From Chitinophagaceae bacterium (GTDB lineage: Bacteria > Bacteroidota > Bacteroidia > Chitinophagales > Chitinophagaceae), in NCBI GenBank assembly GCA_004322015.1, contig SCQT01000101.1, positions 1 through 64,000 on the forward strand: DNA of 64,000 nucleotides, in the 5' to 3' direction. The notes under the pieces were generated by a model that worked only from the letters and a program-made list of their open reading frames with translations, was not told the DNA's origin and did no database searches. Numbering within the stretch: the stretch's first letter is position 1; each line of letters opens with the position of its first letter. Positions 50,225-58,928 of this stretch are shown piece by piece. Position numbers and translations under genes: made by a program.

Positions 50225-51925
50225 ATGATCTTAGACGAAACCGCGATAAAAAATATTTTACTCAAACGACCGAACAAAAAAATGGTCGAAGATGCGCAGT
50301 CTTATACCAAAAAGCTCATGATGCACATGACCGGCATAGGACTGAAAGAATATCTTGAGAACATCAACGGCTTTGAACGGCCTGGGGCGCAGGATATTCG
50401 TCAGAAATATACGACAAGCAATACGGACTTGTTTTCGAGGATCCATCGCCCGATTGACAAAGTGTTTAGCGCGAAAGGCGGTAGTTGTTATTATAGCCTT
50501 CCCGATAACCAGGACAAGCAGTTTAAGCAAATACTTTCAGAGGTCGAATACGGCTACAACATGCGCCGTTGGATGGAATCGTTCTGGCGACCGGCATACC
50601 ATTATGACCCGATGGGAATGATTTTCGTTGAAATTGACGGCAAAGGAAACGCCTATCCGACCTATAAAAGCGTGCTGGATGTGTACGACTACCAGCCGAA
50701 CGGCAGGAAGCTGGACTACGTTGTTTTCAAAACGGATAAGAAGATTGAGAAGGTGAAAAAGGGTGAAAAAATTACTGTTCCTGTTTATAGAATCATAGAC
50801 GATGCGTTTGATTACCTTGTTGAGTGGGACGGCTATAACTACAAAACAATTGCCAAGGAAACATTTCCGAATTATTTTCTAAAAGTTCCCGCGATTATCA
50901 TTTCCGACCTATTCGATCAGCTTAGAGGTTACTATATCAGCCCGGACAACGACATAATAGAAAGGGCGGATGAGTTCTTAACGGAAGGATCCGTGAAATC
51001 TATCTATAAAAAATATTTTGGATTCCCGCAAGCCTGGGCGTATGCGAGCGACTGCCCGACATGCGAAGGTGAAGGCGTGTTCAACGGTGCGAAGTGCCCC
51101 GATTGCAACGGAACCGGAAAAAAATCAAAACACAATGTTTGGGAAACGATCAATTTGCCGGTTCCGGACAAAGACGATCCCAAACTAACGCCAGACGTCG
51201 CCGGCTATATCACACCGGACGTGCAGGGGTGGGATAAGATGACCGAGGAGATGCAATTATTAGAAGAAATTATGTTCAGGACCTATTGGGGAACGTCGCA
51301 GGTGGAAGAAAGTAAGAGCGAGACGGCGACAGGCAGGTATATTGACGTGCAGCCTGTGAATGACCGTCTTAATAAGTTCGCTGATGCTGCTGAATATGTG
51401 GAGGGCTATGTTACTGATCTGTTGGGGCAGTTCTATTTCGGATTAAATTACAAAGGAGCTTCGATCAATTACGGGCGCCGTTTTCTGATTGAGCCACCAG
51501 ATGACATTTGGGAAAAATATCAGAACGCCCGAAAAGTAGGCGCACCCAACAGCGTATTAGACAATCTTCTAATAGAATTTTATCAGACTAAATACCAATC
51601 CGACAGCGTGGAGATGCAGAAATATATCAAGATGATGAAGGTGGAACCCTTTGTTCACATGACTGTTACCGAACTTGACAAAGTAGAGGTTCCTAAGATT
51701 GATTATCTGAAAAAATTATATTTCAACGAATGGATGTCCACGATTGAAGACAACCAACTTTTGATTTTGACAGTTGAAAACTTGCAACAGAGCCTGAGTG
51801 CCTTCATTGCGCCGAAATTTGACCTATACAGCGCAGAGCTACCGGCCCAAGCATTGCCGATCGTTCAGTCAGGGCAGCAACAGCCCACCCCAGCGGCAGC
51901 CAAACAACCAGTAAACCCAATTTAA
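50225..51925 (+). CDS. portal protein with embedded zinc finger
   Basis: 566 residues, directly after the terminase, in the position and size of a portal. It contains SRIHRPIDKVFSAKGGSCYY and EMQLLEEIMFRTYWGTSQVE typical of portals that anneal to the prohead. An unusual DnaJ-like double Cys motif CPTC...CPDC lies at residues 277-294. The C-terminus is Gln/Pro/Ala-rich. Confidence 0.75.
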   Translation: MILDETAIKNILLKRPNKKMVEDAQSYTKKLMMHMTGIGLKEYLENINGFERPGAQDIRQKYTTSNTDLFSRIHRPIDKVFSAKGGSCYYSLPDNQDKQFKQILSEVEYGYNMRRWMESFWRPAYHYDPMGMIFVEIDGKGNAYPTYKSVLDVYDYQPNGRKLDYVVFKTDKKIEKVKKGEKITVPVYRIIDDAFDYLVEWDGYNYKTIAKETFPNYFLKVPAIIISDLFDQLRGYYISPDNDIIERADEFLTEGSVKSIYKKYFGFPQAWAYASDCPTCEGEGVFNGAKCPDCNGTGKKSKHNVWETINLPVPDKDDPKLTPDVAGYITPDVQGWDKMTEEMQLLEEIMFRTYWGTSQVEESKSETATGRYIDVQPVNDRLNKFADAAEYVEGYVTDLLGQFYFGLNYKGASINYGRRFLIEPPDDIWEKYQNARKVGAPNSVLDNLLIEFYQTKYQSDSVEMQKYIKMMKVEPFVHMTVTELDKVEVPKIDYLKKLYFNEWMSTIEDNQLLILTVENLQQSLSAFIAPKFDLYSAELPAQALPIVQSGQQQPTPAAAKQPVNPI

Positions 51926-51946
51926 TCACACATAAAAACAAAAATT

Positions 51947-52333
51947 ATGCATCACATGCAAATTAAGAAAGCAGCCAAGACTTACGCCGATGAATATGCG
52001 AAGCTCGGCGAGAGCGTGCTCAAACAGAAACTCGCCGACGGCGGCATCGAGGATGAAGACATTGATCAGATCATTGATAAGATCAAAGAAGGCGATACAA
52101 TGATGCCTGCTGACATAAAGCATCAAAAAGCGGCTGCCAAAATTGAGGCTGGAAATGCCAACAGCGAGTTTGAGGAGTGGAAAGTGGCACTAAAGAGCCA
52201 GCAGCACCGGGAAAACATTGACGAGAATTTCGACAAAGTTCGCCGGGTAAAAAATGTGCGAATTCCTGTCGAAATGGCGGAGCAGATGAATGAAATGAGT
52301 GTCAACACGAACATCAGATACTTCGCAGTTTAA
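51947..52333 (+). CDS. phage head-cluster protein, unknown
   Basis: 128 residues, highly charged and helical (KAAKTYADEYAKLGESVL; FDKVRRVKNVRIPVEMAEQM). Between portal and scaffold. May be a head accessory protein; not recognised. Confidence 0.55.
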   Translation: MHHMQIKKAAKTYADEYAKLGESVLKQKLADGGIEDEDIDQIIDKIKEGDTMMPADIKHQKAAAKIEAGNANSEFEEWKVALKSQQHRENIDENFDKVRRVKNVRIPVEMAEQMNEMSVNTNIRYFAV

Positions 52334-52351
52334 ACCTTAAAAAAATATATC

Positions 52352-53191
52352 ATGTTAAAAGTAGAACAGTTAAAAAGCATTGCTACGCTCCTGAAGATCA
52401 ATCCTGCTACCTTAGAAGCAGCCGTCGCGTCGGACAAGGAAACCGAAATTGAGTTGCCAAAAGATGTCAAGTTGCTTTCAGACAAAGATTTAGAAAGCAG
52501 GGACAAGAATGTAAAGTCAACAGGCTACAATGAGGGCGTGAAAGCCGGTCAGGAGATAATGATCAAGGACCTTAAGCAGGCTCACGGGCTGACATTCGAG
52601 GGTAAAGATTCAAATAAATTCGTCGAGGCATTGGTGGCGAAGACTTTGTCAGATGCCAAGCTGCAGCCAAATGAGCAACTGAAAGAAAAGGATAACATTA
52701 TTGCCAATTTGCAAAAGAGTGTTCAGGCGCTTACGGCCGAGAAAGAACAGATCCAAAAGCAACACAAAGAAACACTGCTGAATGATAACCTCATAAAGCA
52801 CGTGCCCACGCTTGCAGTAGGGCTGGAACCGGATGAAGTGATTTTGTCCATGAAATCGAAAGGCTACATGTTTGAGATAGATGACGCCGGCGCTTTGGTG
52901 ACTAAGCACAACGGACAGGTAGTTCGGGATGCCACAACGCAGAATGCTGTGGAGGTGAAGGACGTGATTTCAGGTTATGTGAAAGAACGGAAGTGGGAAA
53001 AGACAGAAGCCGAGCAGCCGCGCGGACGCGGAGCCGGTAACAGCGCGCCCAGGTTGGACGGAAGTATTACCACATTGAGCCAAGCGAAAAAAGCCTGGGA
53101 GGCAGAAGGTAAGAGTGCAAATAGTTCTGAGTTTGTAGGCTATGTGCAGTCGCTGTCCAAGGATAATTCAAATTTCGATATGAATAAATAA
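52352..53191 (+). CDS. putative head scaffolding protein
   Basis: 279 residues with a central coiled coil (LKEKDNIIANLQKSVQALTA...), acidic and lysine-rich, low in hydrophobics, located upstream of the major capsid gene. This size, composition and position fit a scaffolding protein. No protease domain is seen. Confidence 0.6.
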   Translation: MLKVEQLKSIATLLKINPATLEAAVASDKETEIELPKDVKLLSDKDLESRDKNVKSTGYNEGVKAGQEIMIKDLKQAHGLTFEGKDSNKFVEALVAKTLSDAKLQPNEQLKEKDNIIANLQKSVQALTAEKEQIQKQHKETLLNDNLIKHVPTLAVGLEPDEVILSMKSKGYMFEIDDAGALVTKHNGQVVRDATTQNAVEVKDVISGYVKERKWEKTEAEQPRGRGAGNSAPRLDGSITTLSQAKKAWEAEGKSANSSEFVGYVQSLSKDNSNFDMNK

Positions 53192-53196
53192 ATCAT

Positions 53197-53267
53197 TGCG
53201 GGGTAGTGTAAAGGGAGCACATAAGCCTCATACGCTTAAAATCGCAGTTCGATCCTGTGCCCCGCTT
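53197..53267 (+). tRNA. phage-encoded tRNA with CAT anticodon (Met, or Ile if lysidylated)
   Basis: A 71-nt cloverleaf: acceptor GCGGGG/CCCCGC with an unpaired T at each end, T8-A9, D stem GTGT/GCAC with loop AAAGGGA, and anticodon stem TAAGC/GCTTA with loop CTCATAC (anticodon CAT at 53229-53231). The T arm is CGCAG-TTCGATC-CTGTG. It lacks the three G:C anticodon-stem pairs of initiators, so it is an elongator-type. It sits in the head operon between scaffold and capsid genes. Confidence 0.75.
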
Positions 53268-53280
53268 CTAAAACCATGAA

Positions 53281-53487
53281 ATGATGATCATCAACGAGAA
53301 GTTTAAGCTGAAGCAAATAGTCTATCTGGTAACGGATAAAGAGCAGAAAAAAAGGATAGTAACGGGAATATTCATCTGTGCTGACGGGACGCTCATGTAC
53401 GAATGTACTGAAGGTCCCAATTATTCAAAACATTATGATTTTGAAATTTCAGCCGAAAAAGACATTTTGGCAACTATTGATAACTAA
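53281..53487 (+). CDS. small phage protein, unknown
   Basis: 68 residues, beta-rich (LKQIVYLVTDKEQKKRIVTG; later DFEISAEKDILATID), possibly an SH3-like fold. 13 nt after the tRNA. Not recognised. Confidence 0.55.
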   Translation: MMIINEKFKLKQIVYLVTDKEQKKRIVTGIFICADGTLMYECTEGPNYSKHYDFEISAEKDILATIDN

Positions 53488-53501
53488 AAAATAAAACAAC
53501 C

Positions 53502-53726
53502 ATGGCAAAATTAAGCACTAAGCAAAGAAAGAATCTGCCTAAGTCAGATTTCGTTTATCCACCGACAAAAAGCAATCCAAGGGGTAAATATCCGATACCT
53601 GATAAATCGCACGCAAAGGATGCGCTTGCGCGTGTGGCGGCCAACGGCACCCCTGCACAGAAAGCCAAAGTAAAGGCAGCTGTTCATAAGAAATTTCCGA
53701 GCATTGGCAAGAAAAAACCAAGCTGA
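53502..53726 (+). CDS. small basic phage head protein
   Basis: 74 residues, Lys/Ala/Pro-rich (KSDFVYPPTKSNPRGKYPIP, then HAKDALARVAANGTPAQKAK). The FVYP...KYPIPDK...A...ALARVAANG pattern is widespread in phages next to capsid genes. DNA-binding or head-associated role inferred. Confidence 0.65.
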   Translation: MAKLSTKQRKNLPKSDFVYPPTKSNPRGKYPIPDKSHAKDALARVAANGTPAQKAKVKAAVHKKFPSIGKKKPS

Positions 53727-53753
53727 TAACTGAAAAATCACTACATTAGCAGT

Positions 53754-54068
53754 ATGTTTCTTGTAGGGATCATACTGCTACTTTTTTCCTTCATACTCCG
53801 ATCGAGTAAAGAAGAAAGCCCAGTGTACGCACATGGCCCGAAGCTTACCTACGATCAGCAGCGAGCCAACTACAAAAGCGTTCGTAACTTCATCGAGGCT
53901 CATCCCGGTTACGATATCAATAACCGGTTTCCTGAATATCAGGAAGATATTGCTATCGCTAAAGCGTACAATGACCTCAATACACGCTATGCCAATGGTG
54001 ATATAAGCGACGCTGATTACCAGATTGAGTTGCACGAGCTGAGTAAACGAATCAATATGCCCTCTTAG
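53754..54068 (+). CDS. membrane-anchored phage protein
   Basis: 104 residues with an N-terminal anchor (MFLVGIILLLFSFILRSS) and a soluble helical part (NDLNTRYANGDISDADYQIE). Unusual in a head-gene block. Not recognised. Confidence 0.5.
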   Translation: MFLVGIILLLFSFILRSSKEESPVYAHGPKLTYDQQRANYKSVRNFIEAHPGYDINNRFPEYQEDIAIAKAYNDLNTRYANGDISDADYQIELHELSKRINMPS

Positions 54069-54127
54069 CGAATTGTTCCACGTGAAAAAATATTTATAAT
54101 TTTTTTTGGTTATATAGATTTTATCTA

Positions 54128-54135
54128 TATCTTTG
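54128..54135 (+). promoter_or_regulatory. promoter -7 of major capsid gene
   Basis: TATCTTTG is an exact -7 match with TTTTTTTGG about 20 nt upstream. The transcript would have a 5' leader of about 120 nt before the capsid ATG. Confidence 0.6.
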
Positions 54136-54184
54136 TTTCTTGGTTGCCTGGATATTGGCGACCATGATAAACGCAGAGGATACA

Positions 54185-54204
54185 GGGCTGCCGCTTGGCA
54201 GCCC
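54185..54204 (+). promoter_or_regulatory. leader hairpin of capsid transcript
   Basis: GGGCTGCC-GCTT-GGCAGCCC, a perfect 8-bp stem with a four-base loop, 60 nt upstream of the capsid start and without a T-tract. It might stabilise or regulate this abundant mRNA. Confidence 0.45.
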
Positions 54205-54264
54205 GGTGCTGCAAAGATTTTCCTCCCAAGATGTGTGGAGACATTTTATTCATCCATTAAAAAA

Positions 54265-55287
54265 ATGGCAAATTTTTCAGTATCAAACTTGGTCAAGGCC
54301 CAGGCTCGCCTTGCAGATAAGTTTAAGAATAATGAGATGCGGACCATGGCTTCTCCGGCGATTATGCTCGCTATGCAGAATCAAACCGCACTTATTCCCT
54401 CTCACGAACAACTAAGGGTGAGAGAAGACAGGCCGATTACAGGCTATATGATGAATCGGGTAAAACGTACTCCCGGTAATTCGAGAACGTATAATCACAC
54501 CGGAAGTGCGGGAACCTCCAGCGGATTTGATTTCGTTTGGAGCATTCTCAGTGATGTGTTTTCCATTTCCTTAAAACAAATGGATGACAACATCTTTTCG
54601 TTTGAGGAAGCGCTTGCACAAGAAATCCTGAACTGTTCTATCAATCTTCATGAAAAGATTGAGCAGACGCTGATCAATTATTTGTTTACGCAGCGTTCTC
54701 AGGTATCGGTAGCTACTCCGAAGGGCGGCACATGGAATGCAACCAACTTTGCATTTGAAGTTGCATCAACGGACAAAGTTACCTTCTACCAAAGGGCAAA
54801 GGCTTTCATGCGCCAGAACTTTTATCGCGGCTTGCTTGACATGATAGCAGATGTGAACATGAGCATTGCGTCTGAAAACTTAGCCGCACAAGGTGCCGGT
54901 AACGCCACTAACCTGGCTTACCAGTTCGCTGGCCTGACTATCAGCGAATCTACCGCACTCAGTGATGCTAATTATGCAAACGGGGCTGTACTTGCTATGC
55001 CACAAGGCAGCTTCTCTTTACAGCAATGGATACCGAAGCAAAACAGGGAGGGGCGAGGAGATTACAACAGTGTGTTAGGTGGTTACGGCTCTATTTCAGA
55101 TCCACTCGGAACAGGGTTGCAATTTGCGGTTCATGGTTATACCGAACGGGCAGATACTTCCGCTCTTAATGGTAATGCACAGGATGACCTTTTGCAGATG
55201 GAAATATCCATTGATATTTCTCCTGTAGTAGGTAAGCTGAGCAATCCAAACGAAAGCATCGTGTTTGAAATAGCACAAGGCCTGTAA
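54265..55287 (+). CDS. major capsid protein
   Basis: 340 residues from the ATG at 54265 (upstream in-frame Met at 54133 would translate the leader hairpin and has no protein-like N-terminus). It has no visible maturation-protease site. Position after the scaffold, length, the mixed alpha/beta pattern (EEALAQEILNCSINLHEKIE; FYQRAKAFMRQNFYRGLLDM) and its own promoter point to the major head protein. The fold (HK97-like) cannot be proven by eye. Confidence 0.65.
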   Translation: MANFSVSNLVKAQARLADKFKNNEMRTMASPAIMLAMQNQTALIPSHEQLRVREDRPITGYMMNRVKRTPGNSRTYNHTGSAGTSSGFDFVWSILSDVFSISLKQMDDNIFSFEEALAQEILNCSINLHEKIEQTLINYLFTQRSQVSVATPKGGTWNATNFAFEVASTDKVTFYQRAKAFMRQNFYRGLLDMIADVNMSIASENLAAQGAGNATNLAYQFAGLTISESTALSDANYANGAVLAMPQGSFSLQQWIPKQNREGRGDYNSVLGGYGSISDPLGTGLQFAVHGYTERADTSALNGNAQDDLLQMEISIDISPVVGKLSNPNESIVFEIAQGL

Positions 55288-55319
55288 TCAATCTTTTCAC
55301 ATTCAAATCAAATTTAAAA

Positions 55320-55712
55320 ATGAAAAAGTTTCTTTTAATTGGGATGTTTTTTTTTAGTTGCATTGCGTTCGCAAGTGCGCAAAGTGCATTGAATGCATCT
55401 AAAAGCACGCTGACAAATGCTGATACGTCTTACCTGACGGCCCCCAGGCTGGGAGCTCCTTATACGGTGCTTAGCATTCAGTTGAATGTAACCAAAATAA
55501 GCGGAACGGTCGCAGGCACTGCTGTAGTGCAAGGCTCTATTGACGGAATCAATTATACAAGCATCAGTTCGGACACACTGAATTTGGTCAACGGCAACAA
55601 TATAAAATTGTGGGCACTCGGTAATGCCCAATATCCCTATCACAGAGTGGTGGTAATCACTAATGGAACACAAAGTTCATCCGTAAACGGCCTTGTCTGG
55701 TATAATAGATGA
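55320..55712 (+). CDS. signal-peptide-bearing structural-cluster protein
   Basis: 130 residues with a clear export signal (MKKFLLIGMFFFSCIAFASAQ). The mature part is a beta-sandwich-like segment (GTAVVQGSIDGINYTSISSD; HRVVVITNGTQSSSVNGLVWYN). The latter pattern occurs in phage decoration/adhesion proteins. Exported proteins are unusual in the virion operon. It overlaps the next gene by 4 nt. Confidence 0.6.
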   Translation: MKKFLLIGMFFFSCIAFASAQSALNASKSTLTNADTSYLTAPRLGAPYTVLSIQLNVTKISGTVAGTAVVQGSIDGINYTSISSDTLNLVNGNNIKLWALGNAQYPYHRVVVITNGTQSSSVNGLVWYNR

Positions 55713-56776
55713 TCACCAACGGGTTTGACACGGCTAAGGTCCTGACTGCTTTAATGGGCAGGATGGGATGGAGACAGGAAGGTACATCGCCTGTATTGAA
55801 TGAGGCTAATTTGCTTTCAAACTCAGGCAGGTATTTCCAAGACTTTCATGCTATCGTGACCATTCAGAACGTGTTATCCACGATGGCGGAAGTAGCTGCA
55901 AATGACGCAGATTTCAATGCTTATCTGCAAAGCCTGCAGCAGTCAGTTATCATGGCAGCGCTGAATGCCGTGTTTATTAAACCGCAGTTGGTGGAATCGG
56001 TATTGCTCTTTGAAAGAGGGTTGTATAATCCGAGGATTGTAAATAACGGTAGCAACTTTGTAGGGTTTCAGTTAAGGGTAGCGCCAGGCGATTATGCAAT
56101 GCAGATCAATTCGATTACACTTGAATTTAATCAGGATGTAACCTTCAATCTGTATTTGTACAACCAGGGCAGGCTGGCGCCTATCTGGACTAAATCAGTA
56201 AGCGCGAAAGCCAACGATGAAACCGTGATTGATATAACGGACCTTATTTTCAAGCATTCTTCGGAAGATAATAAAGGTGGCCTTTTCTACCTCGGTTACT
56301 TCCAGAGTGAATTAGGCACAGCGCAGGCTATTCAGCAGAATTTTTTCCGTTGGAACGTCGGAAAGGTTTACATGGCTCAGAGTTTTGAAGCGAAAGATCA
56401 TGGAGATGGCACTTTTGATAAAGTTTTCATATTCCGGAATTACATGAATTTCGGATTAAACTTCGAGTTAAGTGTTTTCCGGGACTATACGAAAACCATC
56501 ATTCAAAACTCCTACTTATTTGACGAGTTGATAGGCTTGCACATGGCTGCCAAGGTAATGGAGAATGTAATTTTTTCCGAGCGCAGCAATAAGACGCAGC
56601 GTATCAGCAAGGAGAATGAAAGCCAGATTTATACCGACCTGAATCAGGCCATGGCCACAGAGGAAATACCCTTCAATGTTGGAATAAAGACTAAAATTCA
56701 AAGGGAAATTAAGAAGGTATATACCAATTTCTTTCCTCAACCTGAAACTGTAACTACAACACCATGTTGGTACTAA
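55709..56776 (+). CDS. phage structural protein, unknown
   Basis: 355 residues, mixed composition with long strand-rich segments (VGFQLRVAPGDYAMQINSIT; VTFNLYLYNQGRLAPIWTKS). In the head-tail connector region. It overlaps the next gene by 13 nt. Possibly a connector or head fibre; not recognised. Confidence 0.55.
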   Translation: MITNGFDTAKVLTALMGRMGWRQEGTSPVLNEANLLSNSGRYFQDFHAIVTIQNVLSTMAEVAANDADFNAYLQSLQQSVIMAALNAVFIKPQLVESVLLFERGLYNPRIVNNGSNFVGFQLRVAPGDYAMQINSITLEFNQDVTFNLYLYNQGRLAPIWTKSVSAKANDETVIDITDLIFKHSSEDNKGGLFYLGYFQSELGTAQAIQQNFFRWNVGKVYMAQSFEAKDHGDGTFDKVFIFRNYMNFGLNFELSVFRDYTKTIIQNSYLFDELIGLHMAAKVMENVIFSERSNKTQRISKENESQIYTDLNQAMATEEIPFNVGIKTKIQREIKKVYTNFFPQPETVTTTPCWY

Positions 56777-57330
56777 AAGATAATCCAACCGGTATTGATC
56801 AACCGATACAAAGGCTGCAATCATGGCTTTATCCCAGATTGAAAACAGTTTGGAATATTGGCGATAACGAATGGATGAGTTATGGAAGGGTTTATAAGAA
56901 CCAGGACGTCAAGGGGTATATTCCGGAGGTATATGTGGGAGGCAATGAGTACAAGGAAGTTTTCTTTGACGACAATTACCCAGTAATCAGTTTCCTTGGG
57001 ATGGAAGATAAGCGTCAGATTGATGTAAGCGATAACGCACAGGCTTATATTATTTTTCAGGTTGACTTATCTGTATTAAAACCGGCTATTGGCCACAGAG
57101 GCGACGAAGAGGTGCACATGGATGTACTGAATCAATTCAAGACGCCGGTATTCGGCTTTAAGCTGAGCGGGATTGAAACGGGCATTGAAAACGTATTCAG
57201 TGAGTTCAGGTTGTATAAACGCCATACCGGACAGATGACCAATACTGAATCCATCAAATACCGGGATATGCACCCTCTTCACTGCTTTAAAGTAACGTTT
57301 AATTTAAAATACAAAAACAACAATTGTTAA
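56764..57330 (+). CDS. phage head-tail region protein
   Basis: 188 residues, strand-rich with aromatic residues (PIQRLQSWLYPRLKTVWNIG; VEISFLG-like core). Size and position fit a head closure or tail terminator protein. Not recognised. Confidence 0.55.
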   Translation: MLVLKDNPTGIDQPIQRLQSWLYPRLKTVWNIGDNEWMSYGRVYKNQDVKGYIPEVYVGGNEYKEVFFDDNYPVISFLGMEDKRQIDVSDNAQAYIIFQVDLSVLKPAIGHRGDEEVHMDVLNQFKTPVFGFKLSGIETGIENVFSEFRLYKRHTGQMTNTESIKYRDMHPLHCFKVTFNLKYKNNNC

Positions 57331-57350
57331 CTTTTTAAAAATCAAATAAG

Positions 57351-58304
57351 ATGGCTAATTTAAATCAAATTGTATGTCAGGATACAGGAGGTAGCAATAC
57401 GGGTATTCCGGCTTGCTTTCTTGATCCAAAGCAAATAATCGGTGTTATCATTACTCCGGTAGGATACACTATCAAGGCAGCCGACATGGCTACTTTGCAA
57501 ACTAAATTGCAGGCCGATACTATGGCGGGAGCAGGCGCGAGGATTTATCCATTGATAAATTTCGTTGCGTTGAGCGCCGATAATACTCAGAAGCCGGTCA
57601 TGCAGAACTTAGGGTATGGTTTTTCTCTTTTCGTGAGAGAGGGTAATTACGACCTGTCATTTCAATACACTGACGGGGGACTGTGCCTTCATAAGCAACT
57701 AAGGGCCTTCAATAACAAAAATTGGGGAATATTCCTGGTTGACGCTGATGGTGTGCTTTATGGGTATAAAAGCGGCAGTGACTTACAGTCCATACCGTTG
57801 GTTCAGTTCTACGCTGAGCCGTGGAAGATGAATGACGGCAGCAAAGTAGCTGAATTCATCGTATCGGTTAGTTTTAAGCCGCAATATCTTAATGAATGGG
57901 TCGGCTTCCTTTCCACTGCAGCAGATTTTGATATAGCCACTTCTGTGGTCGGGCTTATCAACCTTACCGTTTCGCAGGTAACGGCATTAGCTGCCGGTTC
58001 CGTAAAAGTGCAGGTGGCTACATCATGCGGTGGATCTAATTTGTACGACCAATACAAAGCTGCATTATCGCTGGTTGGCGCATGGTCGGCCACGAACGCA
58101 TCTACCGGAACTGTAATACCCATCGCATCGGTTACTGCTAACGACGCAGATAAATCATTTACTGTCGCCTTCACTACCACGGCGCCTCCCTATCCGGCTA
58201 CCGGCGGCAAATTGAATTTATCGCTGGCCAGCGCCGCTGATTTGGCTGCTTTGGCTACGCCTATGGTGGGGTACGAATCTAATGTATTAGTTGAAACCGT
58301 ATAA
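57351..58304 (+). CDS. putative major tail protein
   Basis: 317 residues, Thr/Ser/Ala-rich beta protein. A C-terminal Ig-like region (LTVSQVTALAAGSVKVQVAT; TANDADKSFTVAFTTTAPPY) is common in tail tube proteins. It precedes the tail-chaperone-sized genes and the tape measure, where the tube gene lies in siphoviruses. Confidence 0.6.
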   Translation: MANLNQIVCQDTGGSNTGIPACFLDPKQIIGVIITPVGYTIKAADMATLQTKLQADTMAGAGARIYPLINFVALSADNTQKPVMQNLGYGFSLFVREGNYDLSFQYTDGGLCLHKQLRAFNNKNWGIFLVDADGVLYGYKSGSDLQSIPLVQFYAEPWKMNDGSKVAEFIVSVSFKPQYLNEWVGFLSTAADFDIATSVVGLINLTVSQVTALAAGSVKVQVATSCGGSNLYDQYKAALSLVGAWSATNASTGTVIPIASVTANDADKSFTVAFTTTAPPYPATGGKLNLSLASAADLAALATPMVGYESNVLVETV

Positions 58305-58306
58305 TC

Positions 58307-58696
58307 ATGGCTGAGACATTCTTTTTTCATGGTGTGGGGTTTAATATGGATTGGATTGCCTCATTAGAACTTTCTGAGTTCGTGGGGCATCCATCCAATA
58401 ATCACCTTTGGCCAGATATAGATCAATCTGAAAAACGGGACCGCCTTAAAGCGGTTCATAAAGCATGCACTCATGGGAACAACGATAGCGGAAATGGCGA
58501 CGCGGTGGAAAATGCTGAATCTGCCGAAGGAAGTACCGGAGATCATCAAACAGACGAAGGCGGATATAGTGACATTGCAGCAGCAACAAATGTACGAGGG
58601 AAGGGACGCAGAGAACGAGGCGATAATGCCGCAATACGCCCCGAAAACGATATTCATAAAGACCCAGAAACGGAAGCCACCTCAACCGGTGGATAG
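58307..58696 (+). CDS. small tail-region protein, 3' part overlapping the next gene
   Basis: Open for 129 residues, but only the first about 55 (MAETFFFHGVGFNMDWIASL, later LWPDIDQSEKRDRLKAVHKA) look like protein. After 58473 the frame overlaps the next gene for 224 nt in another register and becomes low-complexity. Either a short gene with lost stop, or a frameshift joining it to the next. The next frame stays open upstream of its ATG. Confidence 0.5.
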   Translation: MAETFFFHGVGFNMDWIASLELSEFVGHPSNNHLWPDIDQSEKRDRLKAVHKACTHGNNDSGNGDAVENAESAEGSTGDHQTDEGGYSDIAAATNVRGKGRRERGDNAAIRPENDIHKDPETEATSTGG

Positions 58697-58928
58697 GGTG
58701 ACGCTTAAAGATACCGGAGCTTTTTACAAAGGCATGAGGGTTACCAATATAACGAAGAAAAGCTTCTTTATAGATAGCCGTGACCGGAAAGACCAAAAGC
58801 TTGAAGACAAATATGGGAAGTCAATTTTTGGACTTAATCTGCCTTCGCGTATCGGATATGTGAATGAATATTTTTTTCCGCTTCTTAAAGAGTACATCGA
58901 ATCTGTAACCAAATTAAAGATGAAATGA
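58473..58928 (+). CDS. HK97-gp10-like / virion morphogenesis protein
   Basis: 151 residues: a helical start (MGTTIAEMATRWKMLNLPKE), then APKTIFIKTQKRKPPQPVDR and VTLKDTGAFYKGMRVTNITK, a pattern of phage proteins near the head-tail joint (gp10/virion-morphogenesis type). Overlaps the preceding frame by 224 nt and the next gene by 4 nt. Confidence 0.6.
   Translation: MGTTIAEMATRWKMLNLPKEVPEIIKQTKADIVTLQQQQMYEGRDAENEAIMPQYAPKTIFIKTQKRKPPQPVDRVTLKDTGAFYKGMRVTNITKKSFFIDSRDRKDQKLEDKYGKSIFGLNLPSRIGYVNEYFFPLLKEYIESVTKLKMK

Noticed and set aside
54133-54264. 44-residue N-terminal extension of the major capsid protein
   Set aside because: It overlaps the promoter and leader hairpin and is not protein-like; the ATG at 54265 fits better.
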